Below the pieces are notes generated by a model. It saw nothing but the letters and a program-made list of their open reading frames with translations. It searched no databases and was not told the origin of the DNA. From the NCBI GenBank assembly GCA_037349105.1, contig JAYJMM010000034.1, positions 3,224,001 through 3,288,000 of the forward strand: a DNA stretch of 64,000 nucleotides, read 5' to 3'. Both the position numbers and the translations under genes were made by a program. This document shows positions 11,112 to 24,300 of this stretch, piece after piece. The number at the start of each line of letters is the position of its first letter. The first letter of the stretch is position 1. Source of the stretch: Limnomonas spitsbergensis. Lineage: Eukaryota; Chlorophyta; Chlorophyceae; Chlamydomonadales.

Positions 11112-11394
11112 GTGCAGCCATGGTCAACTGCCACTTCGGTTGGCTTGGAATTGATGAGGCCCCCCATCCCTGCCTCCCTCGACAAAGTACTTCAAATGCG
11201 AAAGGTAAGTTTTAGTTTCCTGACTGCTTGACTGCTTGACACCTTCAAAGTCATCCTTTGAAAACCTGCACTTTGTTTCTGCCTTATTAACTTCTTCACA
11301 CATATTTTTCTTGTAGGGTGACACGGTGGCTTGGTTTGCTAACGGGCTGTTTTACAATGACAGGGATGGCCAGATCCTTACGAAGGCCGTTTGA
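11112..11394 (+). CDS. possible 3' end of a small unidentified gene (two exons)
   Basis: Two short open segments join in phase. The first (11112-11204, 31 codons) follows the acceptor ttcttctag and ends at the donor AAG|gtaagt. The second (11317-11394, 25 codons plus TGA) follows tttcttgtag. The spliced tail contains RPPIPASLDKVLQMRK then GDTVAWFANGLFYND. The splice sites and phase are good but the product is unknown. No upstream exon was found because the 80-bp array lies directly upstream. It could be a domesticated or dead transposon exon. Confidence 0.4.
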
Positions 11395-11399
11395 AAAAC

Positions 11400-12080
11400 A
11401 ATGTAAGATTTCATGTGTTGGCCTGTCTTGCCTCAAGTAATTATAGTTTGCCACAAGTAATTTTAGAGTAATGCTGCCTTTTTTGCCGCTATTGCCTTAC
11501 GAGCCATTCCTGTAATTATGTGGTTTAACATCATTGTTTCCCTTTCTTCCTTACTGTTATTAGGGGCTCGCAGTCCATACGGCAGCTCGGCCTGCGATGG
11601 TGCTCTTATGGAAGAAAACCAAGATGGCACATGGCTAGGTTTGTGAGCAAGCTGTATATGTAGCTACAACTGGTATTGGAATTTAAGATTTGAGAGATTT
11701 AAGTGCCTACAAATGCAGTACGGTGTGGACGTATGTCAGAAATCTGTGAATATGGAGCCGCTGATTTCCATTATTACACTTGCTCATGCTTTATCTCGTT
11801 ACATTAATTGTTTGCTGAATTTTTGTCCTATTGCTTGGATGTAATCAAGCGTGGATGTTCACAATGCGATGAGCGTATTCCCCACATGGCGTGCAAGTCG
11901 GAAAATTCTGGCTTATACAACAACACGTCAAGTGGAATTCCAGAATCACAGATTTACACCATCGGAATAGAGCTCTCACAGGTTTGAATCGCAGTAATTT
12001 GAATTCAAAATGACAGCTAGGTCACGGAATGCCAGGCTGGCCAAATCAGAAATCAAAATAGGCTAAATATCAAGCTTGCT
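11400..12080. other. no gene seen, AT-rich
   Basis: AT-rich spacer between the 11.1-11.4 kb exons and the 3' side of the minus-strand protease gene. A splice-acceptor-like site near 11565 precedes a short open stretch that I cannot support. Confidence 0.4.
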
Positions 12081-12089
12081 ATCAAGGTG

Positions 12090-12350
12090 ACGCACGTTGA
12101 TAAACAACCTACTGACAACATACTTATCAAGTCAGTTATCAATCACAAGCGTCCACTTATCAGCCTAATTAAAGCACCTCACATGCTACTAAATAGCCTA
12201 CATGATACTCAACCTGCCAATCAACGTATGCCTGATAAGTAGGAAATGTCACTACTTATCAACATCCGCCACCCTGATAATTACGTTGATCACCCCCTCA
12301 GCCCCATACGTGTTCAGTCAGAAATCAACCCCAATTGGCTGATAAACAGG
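12090..12350. other. cluster of TGATAA/TTATCA words
   Basis: At least eight TGATAA or TTATCA hexamers lie within about 260 bp, in both orientations, in AT-rich sequence just beyond the stop codon of the protease gene. The density is striking by eye. No function is assigned. Confidence 0.5.
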
Positions 12351-12376
12351 GGAAGGTCTGTCATAGTGTCAACTGC

Positions 12377-15300
12377 TCAAGAGGCACACCACATGGCCTT
12401 GCTGTGAACGCACAAGGATGCAGACCCACATGCCTGTACGAGAAACTTCAACTGCCGGTCCATTGTCTTTGAAATAGACCTGGAGTGCGTTGACAACACT
12501 CGCAACTTCTCGATTGTGTTGTCTTGTTTTGAAGAACCTCTTTTTCGGCCCGGCTCGGGCGGGGTGTCAGCTGGCGGATCGTGGTCCTTGGAACCGTTTG
12601 TGCTCGAAACCTGTAGTGCACATATGGGACGAGCACAATATATTGAGACTGGGGACAATGCACGTAAACACAAATGGCCTTGAATGGTAGAGATCAAAGG
12701 CACTCTGCTTGTTTGCTGATTGCCCCGTTCTAGTTTTGTTTGACATTTTTGGGTCCTTAGCAGAAATCCCCTTTCTGGGTGCAACACACACCAAGGCATA
12801 CAAACACTCAACCCACACTCATTTAGCTCAGAAATCCTGCCTTTCGTACCACCTTCCATGTTATCTTACTCTCTTCTTCATTCACTAAACAGCACTTCCG
12901 CCTTGTCTCAAGACTCACTCCATATGTTATGCCTTCTTATCTCCCTTTGTGCTGTGTGCTGATCCTAAATCACACGTGCCCAACTTATCAAGGCAGGCTA
13001 CCCACCCATCCATTCAACACCCCATATACATATATTTCGGCACTCACGTGCATGCCCACCCAGTGACCCTCCGCATCCACCATCACAGCTCCACTGTCCC
13101 CTTCGAAACCCGAGCCTGTGGTGTCGAAGATGCTGTCCTCTTCGCCATCGCCAACCCTGCGTGTGAAAAGTGCACGCCCATGATTGAGGTGCGTGGAGTC
13201 ATGACATGCTGCAGGAAAATACTTCACCAAGATACACGCTACATATCAAGCAACCTTCAGATAGTATTCCGTGACGTTGGACCATCGTGGGTAGGATAAT
13301 CTACAGCCAAAAATAGCCAATTAGACCCCCAACCCGAACTGACTTCTACAAATGTACCCAAGCATGCTTGGGTACATTGGCAGCCTTAGGCCAGATTGAA
13401 GTGTGGTTCAAACATAGCTGACATGTAGCCAAACCCTGCTAAACAAAACCTGGTTGCATGCAAGGTCAACACAATGTAACACTGGGCTCCAAAGAGTAAT
13501 CATCGTTAAGCCTTGTGCCCAACAAATGGGTTGCACAGTTAGAAACCGTACCCTACAAATGGGTTGCACAGTTAGAAACCGTACCCTACAAATGGGTTGC
13601 ACAGTTAGAAACCGTACCCTACAAATCTTCCTTCACCTTACAAACCGGGCCGACAAGACACAACATGCCAAACTTAACAACTACCTCCAGCATGCTGCTT
13701 ATGACAACATTTGCAAGTGACCTTGGAAAATAATAGGATTGTCAAGAAGGATTGGCAGCGGAAATGGTGCATGGCCATGCTGTGGAAGTGCAAGGGGCAG
13801 ATGTGACGGTTTCCTGATCAACAAACGCACCCGGCAACAGACATGGTTGAGATCCGAGCGGTGAGGTAGGCTTGCTTTTTCGCCTCCATGGCCAAGTGAA
13901 TGCCTCCGTCAATCCGGAAAACCACTTGGGTCTTCTTTACGCGGGAGCCCACCGGAAGGAATCGGCCCCACTCCTTGCTCGTTCCTTCTTGCCTGTGGAA
14001 ATTAGAACACCACAATATGGTGTGGCAATGACCAGTATTTTCTTAGAGACCTTCAGCTACATTTCAGCTACACTCCGGAGGCCCCTGGTGTTTGCCAGGC
14101 ATGCTGCTTGGGCCACCGGCCCCATGCCGGTCAAGGTTTTGGGGCCAACCGGGCCTTTGGCGGCTGCGGAGCGGCCAAAGGTGGGTTTTTCGGTACCCAG
14201 TGCCCACTAACTGAAGCATGCCACATTCTATAATTAAAAATTCTACCTTTTTCGAAGCCCAAGCCCATGCCTAACTACAAGTCATCCATTCCCCCTCATC
14301 AGCCCACACTGCTTGAGACAAGTCCCCTCTACCCTTCCCCATCAATTTGCACTTGCTTACCCAAAGGCCGCAAGAAACACTCACTTGAGTTCAGCCACGT
14401 CTTTCTCGGCATCCAGCCTGATCAGCGACAGCTCAAAGTGCTCCTTCTGGACCGCGCTGTAGACTTGCACTTTGTCGTTAATCTGACAGAGGGACACACG
14501 ACATTAGCTGAAGTCACAAGGTGTGTGTGTCCTCAAGCACATATTTCGGGATCATACATTCAGTGAGGTGTATTCAAAAGTATTTTTTCAATATCCGAAA
14601 ACGATTAAGGACACCATAATTTTGCACACAGAGCTCTGCATGAGTTTATTGAACACTACATATTTCCTCATATTTCCTGCCATAATTCATATATCATGCC
14701 AGCATATAATGGGCAGAGAGAACAATGAATGTAACGGGTTTTAATATTGCAGACAAAAAAACTTAGTATGGCCACCCACCTGCAATCCCTTTAAGTTGTG
14801 CGCAGCTGTCCAGGCTCGCCCTGCGCTGCCACCAAAGAATCCCATGCCAATGAAGTTGGCTGCTTGATCCACCTCGCCACCAGGTGGTGCTTCCGAGCTC
14901 CCCGACTCGCTGCAAGCTCCGCCGTCATCGCGCTCTGTCCGGGACGGTTCTGCACATTGCGCAGCGGCGGGAGCGGAAGCGGGAGCGGCCGCCGCATCTA
15001 CACATGTGGCGGACATGGCCGCTTGAGGGGAGGCTCCGCCGGGCTGTTGCAAGTTCAGCTTCTGCCTCTTATTGGGGCCGTGCTCTGCTGAAGTCACGCT
15101 GCCATGGCCTGCCGTCTGCTCAGACATCATGGCCTCATTGAAGTCAACGTTGAGGTTGCGCCCCTCCTTGCCTTGGGATTTCAAGCAAAACTGCATTGTG
15201 GGAATGCATCATATAATGTGGGTGGAATATACAGACACACAGACTACATCTGAATTGCTTGCCAGGTAAAGCCAAGTTGATGCCAGCAAACGTCCCACCA

Positions 15301-18300
15301 TGGCAGGGTCACATGGGAGTGATGCGTATCACTTCCCACCATGGCAGGGTCACATGCGAGTGCTACGTATCACATCCCACCTAGCAGAGTCACATGGAGT
15401 GTCGTGTATCCCATCCCACCATAGCAGGGTCACATGCGAGTGCAGCGTATCACATCCCACCATAGCAGGGTCACAAGCGAGTGCAGCGTATCACATCCTA
15501 CCATGGCAGGGTCACATGGGAGTGCTGCGTATCACATCCCACCATGGCAGGGTCACATGCGAGTGCTACGTATCACATCCCACCTAGCAGAGTCACATGG
15601 AGTGTCGTGTATCCCATCCCACCATGGCAGGGTCACATGCGAGTGCGGCGCATCACATCCACCATAGCAGGGTCACATGCGAGTGCAGCGTATCACATCC
15701 CACCATGGCAGGGTCACATGCGAGTGCTGCGTATCACATCCCACCTAGCAGAGTCACATGGAGTGTCGTGTATCCCATCCCACCATAGCAGGGTCACATG
15801 CGAGTGCAGCGTATCACATCCCACCATGGCAGGGTCACATGCGAGTGCTGTGTATCACATCCCACCATGGCAGGGTCACATGTGAGTGCTGCGTATCACA
15901 TCCCACCATGGCAGGGTCACATGCGAGTGCTGTGTATCACATCCTACCATGGCAGGGTCACATGCGAGTGCTGTGTATCACATCCCACCATGGCAGGGTC
16001 ACATGCGAGTGCTGCGTATCACATCCTACCATGGCAGGGTCACATGCGAGTGCGGCGCATCACATCCACCATAGCAGGGTCACATGTGAGTGCTGCGTAT
16101 CACATCCCACCATGGCAGGGTCACATGCGAGTGCTGCGTATCACATCCCACCATGGGAGGGTCACATGCGAGTGCGGCGCATCACATCCACCATAGCAGG
16201 GTCACATGCGAGTGCAGCGTATCACATCCCACCATGGCAGGGTCACATGCGAGTGCTGTGTATCACATCCCACCATGGCAGAGTCACATGCGAGTGTTGC
16301 GCATCACATCCCACCATGGCAGGTTCACATGCGAGTGCTGCGTATCACATCCCACCATAGCAGAGTCACATGGAGTGTCGTGTATCCCATCCCACCATGG
16401 CAGGGTCACATGCGAGTGCGGCGCATCACATCCACCATAGCAGGGTCACATGCGAGTGCAGCGTATCACATCCCACCATGGCAGGGTCACATGCGAGTGC
16501 TGCGTATCACATCCCACCATGGCAGGGTCACATGTGAGTGCTGCGTATCACATCCCACCATGGCAGGGTCACATGCGAGTGTTGCGCATCACATCCCACC
16601 ATGGCAGGGTCACATGCGAGTGTTGCGCATCACATCCCACCATGGCAGGGTCACATGCGAGTGCTGCGTATCACATCCTACCATGGCAGGGTCACATGTG
16701 AGTGCTGCGTATCACATCCCACCATGGCAGGGTCACATGTGAGTGCTGCGTATCACATCCCACCATGGCAGGGTCACATGCGAGTGCTGTGTATCACATC
16801 CCACCATGGCAGAGTCACATGCGAGTGTTGCGCATCACATCCCACCATGGCAGGTTCACATGCGAGTGCTGCGTATCACATCCCACCATAGCAGAGTCAC
16901 ATGGAGTGTCGTGTATCCCATCCCACCATGGCAGGGTCACATGCGAGTGCGGCGCATCACATCCACCATAGCAGGGTCACATGCGAGTGCAGCGTATCAC
17001 ATCCCACCATGGCAGGGTCACATGCGAGTGCTGCGTATCACATCCCACCATGGCAGGGTCACATGTGAGTGCTGCGTATCACATCCCACCATGGCAGGGT
17101 CACATGCGAGTGTTGCGCATCACATCCCACCATGGCAGGGTCACATGCGAGTGTTGCGCATCACATCCCACCATGGCAGGGTCACATGCGAGTGCTGCGT
17201 ATCACATCCTACCATGGCAGGGTCACATGTGAGTGCTGCGTATCACATCCCACCATGGCAGGGTCACATGTGAGTGCTGCGTATCACATCCCACCATGGC
17301 AGGGTCACATGTGAGTGCTGCGTATCACATCCTACCATGGCAGGGTCACATGTGAGTGCTGCGTATCACATCCTACCATGGCAGGGTCACATGCGAGTGC
17401 TGCGTATCACATCCAACCATGGCAGGGTCACATGCGAGTGCTGCGTATCACATCCCACCATGGCAGGGTCACATGCGAGTGCTGCGTATCACATCCAACC
17501 ATGACAGGGTCACATGTGAGTGCTGCGTATCACATCCCACCATGGCAGGGTCACAGGTGAGTGCTGCGTATCACATCCCACCATGGCAGAGTCACATGCG
17601 AGTGCTGTGTATCACATCCCACCATGGCAGGGTCACATGCGAGTGCTGCGTATCACATCCTACCATGGCAGGGTCACATGTGAGTGCTGCGTATCACATC
17701 CTACCATGGCAGGGTCACATGCGAGTGCAGCGTATCACATCCCACCATGGCAGGGTCACATGTGAGTGCTGCGTATCACATCCCACCATGGCAGGGTCAC
17801 ATGTGAGTGCTGCGTATCACATCCCACAATGGCAGGGTCACATGTGAGTGCTGCGTATCACATCCCACCATGGCAGGGTCACATGCGAGTGATGCGTATC
17901 ACATCCTACCATGGCAGGGTCACATGTGAGTGCTGCGTATCACATCCTACCATGGCAGGGTCACATGTGAGTGCTGCGTATCACATCCTACCATGGCAGG
18001 GTCACATGTGAGTGCTGCGTATCACATCCCACCATGGCAGGGTCACATGTGAGTGCTGCGTATCACATCCTACCATGGCAGGGTCACATGCGAGTGCTGC
18101 GTATCACATCCCACCATGGCAGGGTCACATGCGAGTGCTGCGTATCACATCCTACCATGGCAGGGTCACATGTGAGTGCTGCGTATCACATCCCACCATG
18201 GCAGGGTCACATGTGAGTGCTGCATATCACATCCCACCATGGCAGGGTCACATGTGAGTGCTGCGTATCACATCCTACCATGGCAGGGTCACATGTGAGT

Positions 18301-21300
18301 GCTGCGTATCACATCCTACCATGGCAGGGTCACATGCGAGTGCTGCGTATCATAACCCACCATGGCAGGGTCACATGCCAGTGCTGCGTATCACATCCCA
18401 CCATGGCAGGGTCATATGTGAGTGCTGCGTATCACATCCCACCATGGCAGGGTCACATGCGAGTGCTGCGTATCACATCCCACCATGGCAGGGTCACATG
18501 CGAGTGCTGCGTATCACATCCCACCATGGCAGGTTCACATGCGAGTGCTGCGTATCACATCCTACCATGGCAGGGTCACATGCGAGTGCTGCGTATCACA
18601 TCCCACCATGGCTGGGTCACATGCGAGTGCTGCGTATCACATCCCACCATGGCAGGGTCACATGCGAGTGCTGCGTATCACATCCCACCATGGCAGGGTC
18701 ACATGTGAGTGCTGCGTATCACATCCCACCATGGCAGGGTCACATGTGAGTGCTGCATATCACATCCTACCATGGCAGGGTCACATGCGAGTGCTGCGTA
18801 TCACATCCAACCATGGCAGGGTCACATGCGAGTGCTGCGTATCACATCCCACCATGGCAGGGTCACATGCGAGTGCTGCGTATCACATCCTACCATGGCA
18901 GGGTCACATGCGAGTGCTGCGTATCACATCCCACCATAGCAGGGTCACAGGTGAGTGCTGCGTATCACATCCCACCATGGCAGAGTCACATGCGAGTGCT
19001 GTGTATCACATCCCACCATGGCAGGGTCACATGCGAGTGCTGCGTATCACATCCTACCATGGCAGGGTCACATGTGAGTGCTGCGTATCACATCCTACCA
19101 TGGCAGGGTCACATGCGAGTGCAGCGTATCACATCCCACCATGGCAGGGTCACATGTGAGTGCTGCGTATCACATCCCACCATGGCAGGGTCACATGTGA
19201 GTGCTGCGTATCACATCCCACCATGGCAGGGTCACATGTGAGTGCTGCGTATCACATCCCACCATGGCAGGGTCACATGCGAGTGATGCGTATCACATCC
19301 TACCATGGCAGGGTCACATGCGAGTGCTGCGTATCACATCCCACCATGGCAGGGTCACATGTGAGTGCTGCGTATCACATCCTACCATGGCAGGGTCACA
19401 TGTGAGTGCTGCGTATCACATCCCACCATGGCAGGGTCACATGTGAGTGCTGCGTATCACATCCTACCATGGCAGGGTCACATGCGAGTGCTGCGTATCA
19501 CATCCTACCGTGGCAGGGTCACATGTGAGTGCTGCGTATCACATCCTACCATGGCAGGGTCACATGCGAGTGCTGCGTATCATAACCCACCATGGCAGGG
19601 TCACATGCGAGTGCTGCGTATCACATCCTACCATGGCAGGGTCACATGTGAGTGCTGCGTATCACATCCCACCATGGCAGGGTCACATGTGAGTGCTGCG
19701 TATCACATCCCACCATGGCAGGGTCACATGCGAGTGCTGCGTATCACATCCCACCATGGCAGGGTCACATGCGAGTGCTGCGTATCACATCCCACCATGG
19801 CAGGGTCACATGTGAGTGCTGCGTATCACATCCCACCATGGCAGGGTCACATGTGAGTGCTGCATATCACATCCCACCATGGCAGGGTCACATGCATGTG
19901 AGTGCTGCGTATCACATCCTACCATGGCAGGGTCACATGTGAGTGCTGCGTATCACATCCTACCATGGCAGGGTCACATGCGAGTGCTGCGTATCATAAC
20001 CCACCATGGCAGGGTCACATGCGAGTGCTGCGTATCACATCCCACCATGGCAGGGTCACATGTGAGTGCTGCGTATCACATCCCACCATGGCAGGGTCAC
20101 ATGCGAGTGCTGCGTATCACATCCCACCATGGCAGGGTCACATGCGAGTGCTGCGTATCACATCCCACCATGGCAGGTTCACATGCGAGTGCTGCGTATC
20201 ACATCCCACCATGGCAGGGTCACATGCGAGTGCTGCGTATCACATCCCACCATGGCTGGGTCACATGCGAGTGCTGCGTATCACATCCCACCATGGCAGG
20301 GTCACATGCGAGTGCTGCGTATCACATCCCACCATGGCAGGGTCACATGTGAGTGCTGCGTATCACATCCCACCATGGCAGGGTCACATGTGAGTGCTGC
20401 ATATCACATCCTACCATGGCAGGGTCACATGTGAGTGCTGCGTATCACATCCTACCATGGCAGGGTCACATGCGAGTGCTGCGTATCACATCCCACCATG
20501 GCAGGGTCACATGCGAGTGCTGCGTATCACATCCCACCATGGCAGGGTCACATGCGAGTGCTGCGTATCACATCCAACCATGACAGGGTCACATGTGAGT
20601 GCTGCGTATCACATCCCACCATGGCAGGGTCACAGGTGAGTGCTGCGTATCACATCCCACCATGGCAGAGTCACATGCGAGTGCTGTGTATCACATCCCA
20701 CCATGGCAGGGTCACATGCGAGTGCTGCGTATCACATCCTACCATGGCAGGGTCACATGTGAGTGCTGCGTATCACATCCTACCATGGCAGGGTCACATG
20801 CGAGTGCAGCGTATCACATCCCACCATGGCAGGGTCACATGTGAGTGCTGCGTATCACATCCCACCATGGCAGGGTCACATGTGAGTGCTGCGTATCACA
20901 TCCCACCATGGCAGGGTCACATGTGAGTGCTGCGTATCACATCCCACCATGGCAGGGTCACATGCGAGTGATGCGTATCACATCCTACCATGGCAGGGTC
21001 ACATGTGAGTGCTGCGTATCACATCCTACCATGGCAGGGTCACATGTGAGTGCTGCGTATCACATCCTACCATGGCAGGGTCACATGCGAGTGCTGCGTA
21101 TCACATCCCACCATGGCAGGGTCACATGTGAGTGCTGCGTATCACATCCTACCATGGCAGGGTCACATGCGAGTGCTGCGTATCACATCCCACCATGGCA
21201 GGGTCACATGCGAGTGCTGCGTATCACATCCCACCATGGCAGGGTCACATGTGAGTGCTGCATATCACATCCCACCATGGCAGGGTCACATGCATGTGAG

Positions 21301-24300
21301 TGCTGCGTATCACATCCCACCATGGCAGGGTCACATGTGAGTGCTGCGTATCACATCCTACCATGGCAGGGTCACATGTGAGTGCTGCGTATCACATCCT
21401 ACCATGGCAGGGTCACATGCGAGTGCTGCGTATCATAACCCACCATGGCAGGGTCACATGCGAGTGCTGCGTATCACATCCCACCATGGCAGGGTCACAT
21501 GTGAGTGCTGCGTATCACATCCCACCATGGCAGGGTCACATGCGAGTGCTGCGTATCACATCCCACCATGGCAGGGTCACATGCGAGTGCTGCGTATCAC
21601 ATCCCACCATGGCAGGTTCACATGCGAGTGCTGCGTATCACATCCTACCATGGCAGGGTCACATGCGAGTGCTGCGTATCACATCCCACCATGGCTGGGT
21701 CACATGCGAGTGCTGCGTATCACATCCCACCATGGCAGGGTCACATGCGAGTGCTGCATATCACATCCCACCATGGCAGGGTCACATGTGAGTGCTGCGT
21801 ATCACATCCTACCATGGCAGGGTCACATGTGAGTGCTGCATATCACATCCCACCATGGCAGGGTCACATGTGAGTGCTGCGTATCACATCCTACCATGGC
21901 AGGGTCACATGTGAGTGCTGCGTATCACATCCTACCATGGCAGGGTCACATGTGAGTGCTGCGTATCACATCCTACCATGGCAGGGTCACATGCGAGTGC
22001 TGCGTATCACATCCCACCATGGCAGGGTCACATGCGAGTGCTGCGTATCACATCCCACCATGGCAGGGTCACATGTGAGTGCTGCGTATCACATCCCACC
22101 ATGGCAGGGTCACATGTGAGTGCTGCGTATCACATCCCACCATGGCAGGGTCACATGCGAGTGCTGCGTATCACATCCCACCATGGCAGGGTCACATGCG
22201 AGTGCTGCGTATCACATCCTACCATGGCAGGGTCACATGCGAGTGCTGCGTATCACATCCCACCATGGCTGGGTCACATGCGAGTGCTGCGTATCACATC
22301 CCACCATGGCAGGGTCACATGCGAGTGCTGCGTATCACATCCCACCATGGCAGGGTCACATGTGAGTGCTGCGTATCACATCCCACCATGGCAGGGTCAC
22401 ATGTGAGTGCTGCATATCACATCCTACCATGGCAGGGTCACATGCGAGTGCTGCGTATCACATCCAACCATGGCAGGGTCACATGCGAGTGCTGCGTATC
22501 ACATCCCACCATGGCAGGGTCACATGCGAGTGCTGCGTATCACATCCTACCATGGCAGGGTCACATGCGAGTGCTGCGTATCACATCCCACCATAGCAGG
22601 GTCACAGGTGAGTGCTGCGTATCACATCCCACCATGGCAGAGTCACATGCGAGTGCTGTGTATCACATCCCACCATGGCAGGGTCACATGCGAGTGCTGC
22701 GTATCACATCCTACCATGGCAGGGTCACATGTGAGTGCTGCGTATCACATCCTACCATGGCAGGGTCACATGCGAGTGCAGCGTATCACATCCCACCATG
22801 GCAGGGTCACATGTGAGTGCTGCGTATCACATCCCACCATGGCAGGGTCACATGTGAGTGCTGCGTATCACATCCCACCATGGCAGGGTCACATGTGAGT
22901 GCTGCGTATCACATCCCACCATGGCAGGGTCACATGCGAGTGATGCGTATCACATCCTACCATGGCAGGGTCACATGCGAGTGCTGCGTATCACATCCCA
23001 CCATGGCAGGGTCACATGTGAGTGCTGCGTATCACATCCTACCATGGCAGGGTCACATGTGAGTGCTGCGTATCACATCCCACCATGGCAGGGTCACATG
23101 TGAGTGCTGCGTATCACATCCTACCATGGCAGGGTCACATGCGAGTGCTGCGTATCACATCCTACCGTGGCAGGGTCACATGTGAGTGCTGCGTATCACA
23201 TCCTACCATGGCAGGGTCACATGCGAGTGCTGCGTATCATAACCCACCATGGCAGGGTCACATGCGAGTGCTGCGTATCACATCCTACCATGGCAGGGTC
23301 ACATGTGAGTGCTGCGTATCACATCCCACCATGGCAGGGTCACATGTGAGTGCTGCGTATCACATCCCACCATGGCAGGGTCACATGCGAGTGCTGCGTA
23401 TCACATCCCACCATGGCAGGGTCACATGCGAGTGCTGCGTATCACATCCCACCATGGCAGGGTCACATGTGAGTGCTGCGTATCACATCCCACCATGGCA
23501 GGGTCACATGTGAGTGCTGCATATCACATCCCACCATGGCAGGGTCACATGCATGTGAGTGCTGCGTATCACATCCTACCATGGCAGGGTCACATGTGAG
23601 TGCTGCGTATCACATCCTACCATGGCAGGGTCACATGCGAGTGCTGCGTATCATAACCCACCATGGCAGGGTCACATGCGAGTGCTGCGTATCACATCCC
23701 ACCATGGCAGGGTCACATGTGAGTGCTGCGTATCACATCCCACCATGGCAGGGTCACATGCGAGTGCTGCGTATCACATCCCACCATGGCAGGGTCACAT
23801 GCGAGTGCTGCGTATCACATCCCACCATGGCAGGTTCACATGCGAGTGCTGCGTATCACATCCTACCATGGCAGGGTCACATGCGAGTGCTGCGTATCAC
23901 ATCCCACCATGGCTGGGTCACATGCGAGTGCTGCGTATCACATCCCACCATGGCAGGGTCACATGCGAGTGCTGCGTATCACATCCCACCATGGCAGGGT
24001 CACATGTGAGTGCTGCGTATCACATCCCACCATGGCAGGGTCACATGTGAGTGCTGCATATCACATCCTACCATGGCAGGGTCACATGTGAGTGCTGCGT
24101 ATCACATCCTACCATGGCAGGGTCACATGCGAGTGCTGCGTATCACATCCCACCATGGCAGGGTCACATGCGAGTGCTGCGTATCACATCCCACCATGGC
24201 AGGGTCACATGCGAGTGCTGCGTATCACATCCAACCATGACAGGGTCACATGTGAGTGCTGCGTATCACATCCCACCATGGCAGGGTCACAGGTGAGTGC

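Noticed and set aside
12988..13230. Intact single-exon 80-residue peptide containing GDSG
   Set aside because: Splice sites and phases show it is one internal exon of the larger protease gene, with intron read-through at both ends.
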